A stretch of DNA of 64,000 nucleotides from UBA1930 sp943371535 (GTDB taxonomy: Bacteria; Bacteroidota; Bacteroidia; Chitinophagales; Chitinophagaceae), in contig CALRVE020000006.1 in NCBI GenBank assembly GCA_943371535.1, forward strand, positions 62,001 through 126,000. Reading direction: 5' to 3'. The notes below the pieces were generated by a model. It did no database searches and was not told the DNA's origin. It saw nothing but the letters and a program-made list of their open reading frames with translations. A program made the position numbers and the translations under genes. Shown piece by piece: positions 16,792 to 25,958 of this stretch (position 1 is the first letter of the stretch; every line of letters begins with the position of its first letter).

Positions 16792-17712
16792 ATGTCTTTA
16801 GTAGTTGTTGGTTCTATGGCTTTTGATGCTATTGAAACCCCATTTGGTAAAAGTGATAAAATTATTGGTGGTGCTGGTACTTATATTGCTTGGTGTGCAA
16901 GCAATTTTACGCCTGTAAAACAAATAAGTGTTGTTGGTGGCGATTTTCCACAAGAAGAATTAGATACCCTAACTGCAAGAAATGTAGACTTGGAGGGTGT
17001 ACAAATAAAGAAAGACGAAAAAACATTTTTTTGGAGTGGTCGTTACCATATGGATATGAATTCAAGAGATACATTAGTTACTGAACTTAATGTATTGGCC
17101 GATTTTAAACCTGTGGTGCCTGAAAGTTACCAAGATTGTGAGTTTTTAATGTTGGGTAATTTGGCTCCTGCTGTACAGTTGAGTGTTATTGAGCAAATGA
17201 AAAACAAACCCAAATTAGTGGTTTTAGATACCATGAATTTTTGGATGGATATTGCTATGGACGATTTAGAAAAAGTTTTGGCTAAGGTAGATGTGTTAAT
17301 GGTAAACGATAGTGAAGCCAGACAATTAAGTGGCGATTATTCTTTAGTACGTGCTGCAAAAAGAATTATGGCTATGGGTCCGCAGTATTTAATTATTAAA
17401 AAAGGAGAACACGGAGCATTGTTGTTTCATAAAGAGGAAGTATTTTTTGCTCCAGCATTGCCATTAGAAGAAGTATTTGATCCAACAGGTGCTGGCGATA
17501 CTTTTGCTGGAGGCTTTATTGGTCATATTGCCAAAACCAAAGACATTAGTTTTGCAAACATGAAAACTGCTATTATAGTTGGTAGTGCAATGGCCAGTTA
17601 TTGTGTTGAAAAATTTGGTACAACCCGTTTAAGAGAATTAACCAAAGCCGATATTGAAGCTCGTTTACAAGAGTTTGTTCAGTTGGCTAGTTTTGATATT
17701 AACTTGGTGTAA
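16792..17712 (+). CDS. PfkB-family carbohydrate/nucleoside kinase
   Basis: Ribokinase-fold kinase of 306 residues. PfkB signature 2 is clear: DPTGAGDTFAGGFIGH, with the catalytic Asp in GAGD. The N-terminal IIGGAGTYIAWCA loop is the substrate-binding GG motif. KKGEHGALL and VLMVNDSEARQLSG are also family marks. Sequence alone does not separate ribokinase, adenosine kinase and fructokinase. The lack of a sugar operon context leaves the substrate open. Ends at a strong bidirectional terminator. Confidence 0.87.
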   Translation: MSLVVVGSMAFDAIETPFGKSDKIIGGAGTYIAWCASNFTPVKQISVVGGDFPQEELDTLTARNVDLEGVQIKKDEKTFFWSGRYHMDMNSRDTLVTELNVLADFKPVVPESYQDCEFLMLGNLAPAVQLSVIEQMKNKPKLVVLDTMNFWMDIAMDDLEKVLAKVDVLMVNDSEARQLSGDYSLVRAAKRIMAMGPQYLIIKKGEHGALLFHKEEVFFAPALPLEEVFDPTGAGDTFAGGFIGHIAKTKDISFANMKTAIIVGSAMASYCVEKFGTTRLRELTKADIEARLQEFVQLASFDINLV

Positions 17713-17750
17713 TATTTCTCGCAGAAAACATAAAAAATTTTCTATAAAAT

Positions 17751-17783
17751 AAAAATGCCGCTTCAATAAGAAGCGGCATTTTT
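17751..17783. terminator. Bidirectional terminator between the PfkB kinase and TlpA genes
   Basis: AAAAATGCCGCTTC pairs with GAAGCGGCATTTTT around a 5-nt loop; 14 bp, usable on both strands. Confidence 0.92.
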
Positions 17784-17815
17784 ATGCAATTTTTTTATTT
17801 TAAGAACAAGAAAAA

Positions 17816-18919
17816 TTATTTCAATAACTCACTTAGCTTTTTATCTAACGCATCTTCACGTAAACCTGATGCAACAATTTTTCCTGATGGATCAATAAGT
17901 ACATTAAATGGAATTCCATCAAATTTATATAATCCCACCAACGGACTTTCCCATTGTAATAAATCACTGATATGTGTCCATGTTAAATTATCGGCTGTAA
18001 TAGCATCAGTCCAACTTTTTTTATCACTGTCTAACGATACGCCTAAAACAGTAAAATTTTTATCCTTGTACTTATTATAAGCAGCAACCACATTTGGGTT
18101 TTCTTGACGGCACGGTTTACACCAACTTGCCCAAAAATCTACCAATACATATTTACCTCTAAAGCTGCTGAGTTTAACGGTATCTTTTTTAGGAGTTGGC
18201 AAAGCAATTTCGGGAGCTTGATTATTTAATAAAGGATATTCTTGACCCACCAATAATTTTTTAAACTTTTGCATGCCTTCGTATTCTTTAAACTTACTAG
18301 CTGCATTTAATGCTAAAGCTCTTAACTCATCTAATTCCATGCTACGTGTTGCTAAACCTAAAGCATGCAAGCAAGCGGCTGGACTTTCAGTTTTTTCGAT
18401 AAAGCGTATTAGTAAGCCATTTAATTTGCCCATTTCATTTTTGCGTTGTAGCTTATGAAATGTCATAATACTATCGGTAGCTTTTTGTGCTTGTAAAGAA
18501 TCGAGCATGGTGAATGCTTGTTTCACTTTTTCAAACTGCGTTTCGTAACTACCAAACAACTCGTGTAATGATGTTGAGGCTTTTGAACCTTCAGTTTCGT
18601 AGGCTTTGTAATTGTTTACATCCATTTTTACACGAATACTTTTGGCATCGTTCACCAATAATATTTGTGGACCTTGTGGTAAACTTAAGGCATATAAACC
18701 TTCGTCTTTTGCCATGCCCCTTAACTCGAATTTGCCATTTTTTAATGTAGCAGAATCAATAACTATGGGGCGTTCGCCGGCAAATGGAATTTCTTCTAAG
18801 TACACTTTATCTGTCCCTGCATTGGCAATGTTTCCACTAACAGTAAATGCACCATGTTCTTTGGGTTGACAGGCAACGATGGAAGCTGCAGCGAAAATGA
18901 TGATGGATATTTTTTTCAT
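17816..18919 (-). CDS. TlpA-like thiol-disulfide lipoprotein with DUF4369 domain
   Basis: Periplasm-facing redox lipoprotein of 367 residues. It has a lipobox at SIVAC (Cys17), an N-terminal DUF4369 beta domain (~25-120; VSGNIANAGTDKVYLEE), a helical linker, and a C-terminal TlpA/AhpC-TSA thioredoxin domain with active site WCKPC at 266-270 and a cis-Pro loop (GIPFNVLID). This arrangement is common in Bacteroidota. It probably reduces or reshuffles disulfides of exported proteins; the partner is unknown. It lies 55 nt downstream of gatB, behind the hairpin at 18937-18963. Confidence 0.9.
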   Translation of the reverse strand: MKKISIIIFAAASIVACQPKEHGAFTVSGNIANAGTDKVYLEEIPFAGERPIVIDSATLKNGKFELRGMAKDEGLYALSLPQGPQILLVNDAKSIRVKMDVNNYKAYETEGSKASTSLHELFGSYETQFEKVKQAFTMLDSLQAQKATDSIMTFHKLQRKNEMGKLNGLLIRFIEKTESPAACLHALGLATRSMELDELRALALNAASKFKEYEGMQKFKKLLVGQEYPLLNNQAPEIALPTPKKDTVKLSSFRGKYVLVDFWASWCKPCRQENPNVVAAYNKYKDKNFTVLGVSLDSDKKSWTDAITADNLTWTHISDLLQWESPLVGLYKFDGIPFNVLIDPSGKIVASGLREDALDKKLSELLK

Positions 18920-18936
18920 ATTATTAATATATCTTT

Positions 18937-18963
18937 AAAAAAAGCCTTCGACAAGCTCAGGCT
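18937..18963 (-). terminator. Extragenic TCGACAAGCTCAGG motif forming a probable gatB terminator
   Basis: Read on the - strand: AGCCT, GAGCTTGTCGA loop, AGGCT, then seven T. The core CCTTCGACAAGCTCAGG is a sequence I know as a frequent extragenic motif in many bacterial genomes. The stem is only 5 bp, so terminator strength is uncertain. Confidence 0.5.
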
Positions 18964-18974
18964 GACTATATGTA

Positions 18975-20414
18975 TTAACTCAATTTGTTTTGTAATAATT
19001 CAGTTACCATTTTCGGATCGGCTTTGCCCTTGCTTAATTTTTTTACTTCCCCTATAAATAAACCAATCAACCCCTTTTTTCCTTTTTTATATTCAGCTAC
19101 TTTATCGGGCATTGAAGCAATTGCTTGATTAATCCAATTTTCTAATTCGTTGCTGTCACTAACTTGAATAAGATTCAATTCTTCGGCAACCTGTAAAGGC
19201 TGTTTATCTTCTTTCATTAAAACGGGTAAAATTTTTGCCGATGCAACAGAAAAGTTTACTTTCCCTTCATCAACAATAGCAATGAGTTGAGCCAAAATTT
19301 CGGGCTTCAATTCAATGGTTTCAAAACTACTATTCTGTTCATTTAAATACTGACGTAAGGGTCCTGTTATCCAGTTTACAATTGCTTTATAGCTTTTGCA
19401 AGTAGTAGAAGTTTGTAAAAAATAATCAGCAGTAGATTTATCATCACATACCTGAGCTGCATCATAATCACTCAACCCAAACTCAGTAATGAATTGTTGT
19501 TTTAATTGTTGGGGTAATGCAGGCAACTGTTGTTGAATGGTAGCAACAAACACGTTGGTTAAATGGAATGGAGCCAAATCGGGATCGGCAAAATAGCGAT
19601 AATCATTGGCATCTTCTTTATCTCTGATTGAAAATGTTGTATCGTTGGAAGCATCAAAACTTCTAGTTTGTTGTGTAATGGTTTCACCATTTTCAACCAG
19701 TTGAATCATTCGTTCAACTTCAAAATCAATGGCTTTTTTTACATTACGAATAGAATTTAAGTTTTTCACTTCTACTTTTGTACCTAATTCCGTAGCTCCT
19801 TTCAAGCGAATAGACACATTGGCATCGCAACGTAAGCTACCTTCTTCCATATTGCCATCACAAACGCCCAACCATTGTACCAACTTTCTTATTTCAGTAA
19901 CGTATTGATAAGCTTCTTCGCTACTACTAATGCAAGGTTCTGTTACAATTTCAACCAATGGAGTTCCTGCTCTGTTTAAATCTATGCAACTGTAATCTGG
20001 TTCTATATCATGTATACTTTTTCCTGCATCTTCTTCAATATGAATTCTGTTGAGTTCAATTTTTTTTGTTCCAGCCGAAGTAGTAATTAATATGTATCCA
20101 CCTTTACATATAGGTGTGGTATGTTGAGATATTTGATAGCCTTTGGGTAAATCGGCATAGAAATAATTTTTTCTAGCAAAATAATTATCCTGCTCAATGG
20201 TACAATTACAAGCCAAGCCCAATTTAACGGCTAATTCAACCGCCTTTTTATTGGTTTTGGGTAACGTGCCTGGGTGTGCCAATACAATTGGACTAATATG
20301 TGTATTGGGTGCTGCACCAAAAGCAATACTATCGCCACTAAATAATTTACTATTGGTTAGTAACTGAGCATGAATTTCTAAACCAATAACGGTTTCGTAT
20401 TTTTCTCGATTCAT
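18975..20414 (-). CDS. gatB: Aspartyl/glutamyl-tRNA(Asn/Gln) amidotransferase subunit B
   Basis: Subunit of GatCAB, which amidates Glu-tRNA(Gln) or Asp-tRNA(Asn). The 479 residues begin NREKYETVIGLEIHAQLLT, the GatB signature, with LAHPGTLP, FARKNYFYADLPKGYQISQ, the SLRCDANVSI block and the C-terminal helical tail domain (GEVKKLSKGKADPKMVTELL). The open frame extends 41 codons further upstream but without family similarity, so ATG 20414 is used. gatA and gatC are not adjacent, as is usual in Bacteroidota. A CAAAG-type repeat lies in the upstream gap. Confidence 0.96.
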   Translation of the reverse strand: MNREKYETVIGLEIHAQLLTNSKLFSGDSIAFGAAPNTHISPIVLAHPGTLPKTNKKAVELAVKLGLACNCTIEQDNYFARKNYFYADLPKGYQISQHTTPICKGGYILITTSAGTKKIELNRIHIEEDAGKSIHDIEPDYSCIDLNRAGTPLVEIVTEPCISSSEEAYQYVTEIRKLVQWLGVCDGNMEEGSLRCDANVSIRLKGATELGTKVEVKNLNSIRNVKKAIDFEVERMIQLVENGETITQQTRSFDASNDTTFSIRDKEDANDYRYFADPDLAPFHLTNVFVATIQQQLPALPQQLKQQFITEFGLSDYDAAQVCDDKSTADYFLQTSTTCKSYKAIVNWITGPLRQYLNEQNSSFETIELKPEILAQLIAIVDEGKVNFSVASAKILPVLMKEDKQPLQVAEELNLIQVSDSNELENWINQAIASMPDKVAEYKKGKKGLIGLFIGEVKKLSKGKADPKMVTELLQNKLS

Positions 20415-20503
20415 AAATTGGCTGTAAAGATAATAGTTACAGCTTGTTTGGGGTTTAGTGGTTACAGGGTATTTGATTGTTTTTAACAAGTTAAATGAGC
20501 ATT

Positions 20504-20541
20504 TTACACGAAGCAACAAAAGATACGAAGAACACAAGGTT
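20504..20541. repeat. CAAAG/CGAAG-type intergenic repeat, copy 1
   Basis: ACACGAAGCAACAAAAGA then TACGAAGAACACAAGG, closely matching the element at 53452-53490 (which reads CACACAAAGCAACAAAG). The 284-nt gap upstream of gatB and mscS holds this element, the mscS promoter, and nothing else I can see. Confidence 0.55.
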
Positions 20542-20649
20542 TTTTATCTGACAACTCTGTGTAGCTTCATTACCTTTAAACTCAATGGTTTTAATTCGGC
20601 TTTATTTGTATTTTCTGCGTGAAATATCAATTAATATATTGCACTAGTA

Positions 20650-20678
20650 TTGTTGTTCAATAAACAATACCATTTTTG
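20650..20678 (+). promoter_or_regulatory. Promoter of the mscS-type gene
   Basis: TTG 20650-20652, 18 nt, CATTTTTG 20671-20678 (one mismatch to TAnnTTTG); ATG 20699 is 20 nt further. Confidence 0.55.
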
Positions 20679-20698
20679 CAATTGAAAAGAGTTTGTGT

Positions 20699-21790
20699 AT
20701 GAATAATTTTTTAGAACAGATATATTTCAACAATTCAATAAAAAACTACCTAGTTGTTATTGGCATTATTTTATTGGCCATTATTTTTAAAAGATATATT
20801 TCAAAATACATTGCAGGTTTGCTATATGTACTAGTTGCAAAAGCTAGCAAGAATATTCAAAAAAAATCATTTTGCGATTTAGTGGTACAGCCATTAGATA
20901 GTTTTTTAGTGTTGTTTATTTCATTTGTCGCAATTGATAAACTCAGCTTTCCTGAAGTATTAGATTTTAAAGTATTTAAAGTAACTTCTAAAAGTATTGT
21001 AGAGAGTATTGTTTATGGAACTTTAATTGCTGTTTTTATTTGGCTTTGCTTGCGACTGATTGATTTTGTTGCAATGGTTTTACAAGAAAAAGCCAATGAT
21101 ACCAACGACCTTACAGATAATCAGCTTATTGTTTTTTTTAAAGATTTTTTTAAAGTAATCCTCGTAATTATTGGAATATTATTAATACTTCGTTTTTCTT
21201 TTAATAGAAATATTGGAAACTTACTTACAGGGTTAAGTATTGTTGGTGCTGCATTGGCATTGGCAACAAGAGAAAGTTTAGAGAATTTAATTGCATCGTT
21301 TATTATATTTTTTGATAAGCCTTTTGTAACAGGCGATTTGGTTAAAGTACACAATTTTACTGGCACTGTTGAAAAAATTGGTTTAAGAAGTACAAGAATT
21401 AGAACCGACTCTAAAACGTATATCACTGTTCCTAATAAACAAATGGTAGATAGTATTTTAGATAATATTTCTTTACGAACCCAACGAAAAGTTGAAATAA
21501 GAATTGAAATTGGTTTAGATGCCGATGCTGAAAAATTGCAACAATTAACCCCTGCCATTAAACAAATTTTATCAGGCTTTTTGGCTATTGAAAACAGCTC
21601 TGTATTTTTTATGGAAACGGGTAAACATGCACATGTTTTTGCCATTGATTATTTTACACAAATGCCACAAGATTTTGATGCATTTAATAGCGATAAAGAA
21701 CAAATTAATTTAGCTATTTTACGTTTACTAAAATCTATGCAGCTTGAGCTTGCTGCCACTAGTACCGATGTTAAAATGCATAATGCTTAA
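20699..21790 (+). CDS. MscS-family small-conductance mechanosensitive channel
   Basis: Inner-membrane channel that vents solutes on hypo-osmotic shock. The 363 residues show N-terminal hydrophobic helices (about 18-35, 65-85, 100-120, 150-170), then the MscS pore helix segment NLLTGLSIVGAALALATRESLENLIASFIIFFDKPF split over about residues 180-215, and the cytoplasmic beta domain (GDLVKV ... GTVEKIGLRSTRIRTDSKTYITVPN). ATG 20699 was chosen over an upstream TTG. A YfhO-like gene follows after 6 nt, so the two are probably one transcript. Confidence 0.92.
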   Translation: MNNFLEQIYFNNSIKNYLVVIGIILLAIIFKRYISKYIAGLLYVLVAKASKNIQKKSFCDLVVQPLDSFLVLFISFVAIDKLSFPEVLDFKVFKVTSKSIVESIVYGTLIAVFIWLCLRLIDFVAMVLQEKANDTNDLTDNQLIVFFKDFFKVILVIIGILLILRFSFNRNIGNLLTGLSIVGAALALATRESLENLIASFIIFFDKPFVTGDLVKVHNFTGTVEKIGLRSTRIRTDSKTYITVPNKQMVDSILDNISLRTQRKVEIRIEIGLDADAEKLQQLTPAIKQILSGFLAIENSSVFFMETGKHAHVFAIDYFTQMPQDFDAFNSDKEQINLAILRLLKSMQLELAATSTDVKMHNA

Positions 21791-21796
21791 CCAATA

Positions 21797-23821
21797 ATGT
21801 CCACTAAAACCAGCTTTTTATTGAATTATAAGCATGTGTTGTTAATACTATTTTTAGTATTAGCTGCTAATTGGTTTTTTACTTTTCAGTTGGTATGTTT
21901 AAAAGACGATAATTCATTTTATTACATGCCTGTACGTATGTATTTAAGTGATGCATTGCACAACGGAGGCTTACCTTTTTGGAATCCATATTTGTTAAAT
22001 GGGGTTCCTCAGTATGCCGATATGCAAGGTGCTGTTTGGAATCCAATTGCTTTTACATTGTGTTATTTTTTTAAATACAATCACTCTTTATTTTTAATTG
22101 AATATTTAATTTATATTTTTATAGCAGCCATAGGTGTTTACAAATTGTTGAGTTTAATAACCAATCACTTTCAATTAATTCTACTCGGTGTTATTGTATA
22201 TATTGGAAGTGGTTTTGTAAGTGGCATTGCCAATTTTATTAATTGGACAGCCTCCTTAGCTTTTATTCCTTGGATATTTTTTTTGTTTTTCTCCTTGTTA
22301 CAAAAACCTAGTTTAAAAAAAGCGATTGTATTGGGTATTGCAGGTTGGTTAATGTTGGTGTGTGGTTATCCTGCGTTTATTATTTATACAGCTTACATTT
22401 TATTGGTCATTATATTATTCTTTGCGGTACAACATATACAACAAAAAATTTTTTCATTATTTGTTTCTAAAGTATTGTTTCTAGTCTTAGCATTGGTAAT
22501 TGCTTTATTATTAAGCTTACCAGCTATTTTGAGTTATGCCGAATTTTTGCCTTTTTATAGTAGAGGAAAAGATTTAGCAACCGATTTGCCATTTAGAGAT
22601 TGCTTTTATCCGCAGTTTTTAAGTTCGTTGTTTGTGCCTAGCAGTATATACAATAAAAATTATGATATACTTTGCCACAGTGCCAATAGAGATATTTATT
22701 TTGGTGTTGCACCCTTAATGATATTGGTTTTATTTGTTCAACAATATAAAAAACATACAACTGCTTTTGTTACTTTGTTAACTGTTATTGCCATTTCTAC
22801 CTTCATTTTTTTATTTGGTTTTCTTACACCATTGGGCAGTTTTAGTTTTAATAATTTGCCTTTAATGGGCAGCTTTAAATGGAGTGCAGCTGCTAGAATA
22901 TTTTTATTGTTACTTTTTATTGTTGCTATTGTTTATCAATTAAAACAACAACAGTTTATACAACCAACTCAACAAAAGCTCATACGAGTTTTTTGTGTTA
23001 GTATGTTAATAGGAATTATAGTAGTGTTTTACTTTACTCAACAAAATGCTGTTTTTGAAACCTCACTTCACAAAAAGGTATTTTATGCCAATACTGTTTT
23101 GCAATTTATGTTATGGTTGATGGTGTCTTTTAAAATGAAACATTTATTAAGCAATACAAAAAAATTGTTGCTTTTTGTATTGATAGATATAATCTTGAAT
23201 TATAGTATTGGTATGGCTATGACTGGCATAGGCAATGTGCCTCCTAAAGTCTTTAATAATTATGCAGCAGAATTTTATAAACAAGAACCCAATGAGTATT
23301 TGAAACATCCATTGGCATTGAATAGAACCATTTATATGTTCAATCCTTGGAAAAATCACAATGCTTCTAAAATTATGAATGGAGCAACTTTTTTAATGAG
23401 CAACACCATTTTTAGTGGCTACGAACAACTGTTTATTCAAGATACTGCCAATGAAAGTATTTTAAGAAATCATGCATTTGCATTTAGTGAAGATATTGAT
23501 ACACTAAAAATTCATTCAGTCAACCTGACGTATAGCAGTATACAAGTAAATGTTGATTGTAATAAAGCAGGTTCTATTATTCTTCAACAAAACAATTATT
23601 ATCGTTGGAAAGAAATGAGTGGTTTGCCAATAAATACTTGGCGAAATTGTTTTATGCAAATACCAGTTAAGGCAGGCAACAACAAAATTAATTTGAAATA
23701 CGATAAAGGAAATTATGACTTAAATATGAAGTTGAGTTATACATTTCTTTGCTTACTCATACTTATTTTATTGTTTAGTAGCCGATATAAAATATTGCCC
23801 ACCAATAGGCAACCACGATAA
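21797..23821 (+). CDS. Polytopic membrane protein, YfhO-like
   Basis: 674 residues with about a dozen hydrophobic helices, a large loop after helix 1 containing GGLPFWNPYLLNGVPQYADMQ, and a soluble C-terminal domain (~520-640) before a last membrane helix. The FWNPY..G.P..AD.Q pattern after the first helix resembles the YfhO family (membrane proteins linked to glycan or teichoic acid glycosylation; GT-C-like fold). The substrate is unknown. It starts 6 nt after the MscS gene. Its last 54 nt overlap tail-to-tail with the convergent methyltransferase gene. Confidence 0.65.
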   Translation: MSTKTSFLLNYKHVLLILFLVLAANWFFTFQLVCLKDDNSFYYMPVRMYLSDALHNGGLPFWNPYLLNGVPQYADMQGAVWNPIAFTLCYFFKYNHSLFLIEYLIYIFIAAIGVYKLLSLITNHFQLILLGVIVYIGSGFVSGIANFINWTASLAFIPWIFFLFFSLLQKPSLKKAIVLGIAGWLMLVCGYPAFIIYTAYILLVIILFFAVQHIQQKIFSLFVSKVLFLVLALVIALLLSLPAILSYAEFLPFYSRGKDLATDLPFRDCFYPQFLSSLFVPSSIYNKNYDILCHSANRDIYFGVAPLMILVLFVQQYKKHTTAFVTLLTVIAISTFIFLFGFLTPLGSFSFNNLPLMGSFKWSAAARIFLLLLFIVAIVYQLKQQQFIQPTQQKLIRVFCVSMLIGIIVVFYFTQQNAVFETSLHKKVFYANTVLQFMLWLMVSFKMKHLLSNTKKLLLFVLIDIILNYSIGMAMTGIGNVPPKVFNNYAAEFYKQEPNEYLKHPLALNRTIYMFNPWKNHNASKIMNGATFLMSNTIFSGYEQLFIQDTANESILRNHAFAFSEDIDTLKIHSVNLTYSSIQVNVDCNKAGSIILQQNNYYRWKEMSGLPINTWRNCFMQIPVKAGNNKINLKYDKGNYDLNMKLSYTFLCLLILILLFSSRYKILPTNRQPR

Positions 23822-24454
23822 GTGTTTTTCTAGTTTTAGTATTGGTTTCAACCATTTCCAGCCAGGTAGAAAAGTTAGGTATTTTGTAAAATTTAATTTC
23901 CAGCCTTGTTGTTTGAATAGTTGTTTAAAATGGGTTGTTGAAACCAAATGAGCTGTACCATCAAACACACAAGTTCTCACTAAATATTGAGTACCTAGGT
24001 TATAAGGGTTGTGTTCAAATAAATATAATCTCCCACCTTTTTTTAAAACACGTTTAGCTTCATTTAGTAAATCGAAGTGTTCATTTAGTGGCACATGATG
24101 AAATATACAAGCTATAAAAATTACATCAAAAGTATCATTGTCAAATGGCACATGCTTTCCATCGAACCATTGAAAATGAGCATTGGGTGCATGTTTTAAT
24201 TTAGCAACATCTATACTGGCTTGCGAAACCTCAATTGCTTCAACTTGCCATTGAGGAAAAAGCTGGTACATATATTCAGCAGTAAAACCATCGCCACAGC
24301 CTAAATCTAATAATTTGAGGGGTTCGTTTTTTTCGTATTGAGCCAACCAGTTTACTTTAACCTCTACAAAATGCAAACTATCAAAGCCGGTTATTTGTAA
24401 ATTTTCGTTGTGTAATTGTCGGTAATCTTTTGCGTATTGATCAAATTCGGCCAT
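23768..24454 (-). CDS. Class I SAM-dependent methyltransferase
   Basis: 228 residues with a Rossmann methyltransferase core. Motif I is LLDLGCGDGFTAEY, the motif II acidic residue is in VEAIEVSQ, and FDVIFIACIFHHV and AKRVLKKGGRLYLFEHNP are motifs IV and V of the Methyltransf_11 type. Small molecule, lipid or quinone substrates are all possible. It ends inside the YfhO-like gene (54-nt antisense overlap of coding sequence). It lies 41 nt downstream of the lipoprotein gene and is perhaps the third gene of a merR-lipoprotein-methyltransferase unit. Confidence 0.87.
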   Translation of the reverse strand: MAEFDQYAKDYRQLHNENLQITGFDSLHFVEVKVNWLAQYEKNEPLKLLDLGCGDGFTAEYMYQLFPQWQVEAIEVSQASIDVAKLKHAPNAHFQWFDGKHVPFDNDTFDVIFIACIFHHVPLNEHFDLLNEAKRVLKKGGRLYLFEHNPYNLGTQYLVRTCVFDGTAHLVSTTHFKQLFKQQGWKLNFTKYLTFLPGWKWLKPILKLEKHLSWLPIGGQYFISATKQ

Positions 24455-24495
24455 GTAAATATTTGTACTTATGGGGGATGATAATTTTATTTTGT

Positions 24496-25047
24496 TTATA
24501 GAATACTATTTACAATTTGTGCCAATTCTTTATCAATTGCACCTGTGTTACCATATTCAACCACACGACCAACTTCCTTGCCTTTATTATCTCTAATGAT
24601 AAAAGTTGGCACATTCACAACTTTAAATTGTGTGTGCAGGGTTTTAAAAGTTGTTTTAGCTCTATCTACTCCAATTAAATAAACTTTATTGGCCGGGAAT
24701 CCACTTTTATCGATTAGTTTATAAAACAGCGGCAATAAGTTTTGTGTATCATGACACCAAGTTCCTCCAAAAACAACTACACTAAACTTATTTTTATTTT
24801 TTGCAAAAGTTGCAATAGCATTTGCGTCAGGATTGGCATATTTATAATTATCATTAAACCATTTAAAGGCGGTATCTTTTTCTAATGAAGAACGTGTAAT
24901 AGAGCCCGTTAAAATTTTTGAATTTCCTTCATGCCCCTCATCTCTTGTAACCACAAAATTATCTTTTAATAAGGGTTTTAAATAAATGCTACTGCACGAA
25001 CTAAGTATGGTAACAATAACTACAAATGAAAAAAAAAGCTTTAGCAT
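24496..25047 (-). CDS. Thioredoxin-fold lipoprotein with a single active-site cysteine
   Basis: 183 residues with a lipobox at ILSSC (Cys18) and a thioredoxin-like domain: FSVVVFGGTWCHDTQNLLPLFYKL at 88-111, then VNVPTFIIRDNKGKEVGRVVEYG (cis-Pro region). The usual CxxC is WCHDT, so only the first cysteine (98) is present and the second is replaced by Thr. It cannot work as an ordinary dithiol oxidoreductase; a monothiol or chaperone-like role is inferred. Gap to the merR-type gene upstream is 10 nt, so they are co-transcribed. Confidence 0.8.
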   Translation of the reverse strand: MLKLFFSFVVIVTILSSCSSIYLKPLLKDNFVVTRDEGHEGNSKILTGSITRSSLEKDTAFKWFNDNYKYANPDANAIATFAKNKNKFSVVVFGGTWCHDTQNLLPLFYKLIDKSGFPANKVYLIGVDRAKTTFKTLHTQFKVVNVPTFIIRDNKGKEVGRVVEYGNTGAIDKELAQIVNSIL

Positions 25048-25057
25048 ATTGATTTTT

Positions 25058-25855
25058 TTAGGCTTGTAAATTGGCTTTTAACTCTAACAAAAAAGAACGA
25101 AATTTTGTTAACGATTGTTGTAATTGTTGGTTGGTATCGGCTTTGGTTTTATTTTCTTTCAAATATTTTTTAGCACCATCAACCGAGTATTTTTTATTGC
25201 GTAATAAGTAATAAATGATTTGTAGGTTCTTAATGTCTTCTACTCTAAACAGTCTATCTCCTTTTCGGTTTTTTCTGGGTTTTAAAATATCAAATTCAGT
25301 TTCCCAAGCTCTAATTAAAGAAGTATTTACATTAAAAAAAGCTGCTACTTCACGTATAGGATAATATAATTTTTTGTTTAGTACGTCATCTTCTGGAATA
25401 TTTACTAAACCAATTTCATCATCCATTTCTTTAAAACTTTTTCTACCTCTTTTGCTGCCAGGTTTGGAGTTTTGAGTTTTGACTTTTGTTGTTGGTTTGG
25501 TATTTTTTTCTTTTACTGATTCTATAATTACAAGAGACTCTTCTTGTACCAGAGTTATTGGTTCAACAATTGTTGGCTCAGCTGCCGTATGTTCAGCAGT
25601 AATTATAGGTTGTGTTGGAGCTTTTAGTTTTATTTTAACGCCAATTTTATCATCGGCAAAAATTACATTATTTGTAGGTGGTTCTATGGTAATTGGCTCT
25701 TGAACAATAGATTTGTCTTCAAGAATAATTGATGGTTCACTTAATGCTTGAGTGGGCTCTTGGTTTGTTTCATTTAGATTTTCTACCGGAGTTTCTTCAC
25801 TAGCAAACATTGCCCCAAATAAATCTAATTGTTGTCCAATTTTCTTCTTCGCCAT
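25058..25855 (-). CDS. MerR-family transcriptional regulator
   Basis: 265 residues. The N-terminal 130 are low-complexity, rich in Glu/Pro/Thr/Val, and probably disordered. A basic stretch (KPGSKRGRKSFK) precedes a MerR winged-helix domain at ~163-233: YYPIREVAAFFNVNTSLIRA, then ETEFDILKPRKNRKGDRLF and RVEDIKNLQIIYYLL. A short coiled tail follows. There are no cysteine metal ligands, so it is not a classical metal sensor. The DNA-binding domain is in the C-terminal half, an arrangement I associate with Chitinophagaceae. The target is unknown; it heads a unit with the thioredoxin-fold lipoprotein. Confidence 0.85.
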   Translation of the reverse strand: MAKKKIGQQLDLFGAMFASEETPVENLNETNQEPTQALSEPSIILEDKSIVQEPITIEPPTNNVIFADDKIGVKIKLKAPTQPIITAEHTAAEPTIVEPITLVQEESLVIIESVKEKNTKPTTKVKTQNSKPGSKRGRKSFKEMDDEIGLVNIPEDDVLNKKLYYPIREVAAFFNVNTSLIRAWETEFDILKPRKNRKGDRLFRVEDIKNLQIIYYLLRNKKYSVDGAKKYLKENKTKADTNQQLQQSLTKFRSFLLELKANLQA

Positions 25856-25958
25856 GCTGTAAAAGTAACAAACACAAATTTAATTGAACTGCATATAAAT
25901 TATTGGTGGATAATATGTAAGTAAGCCTTACTTCACTTTAACAAGTGTAAATCAAAGA

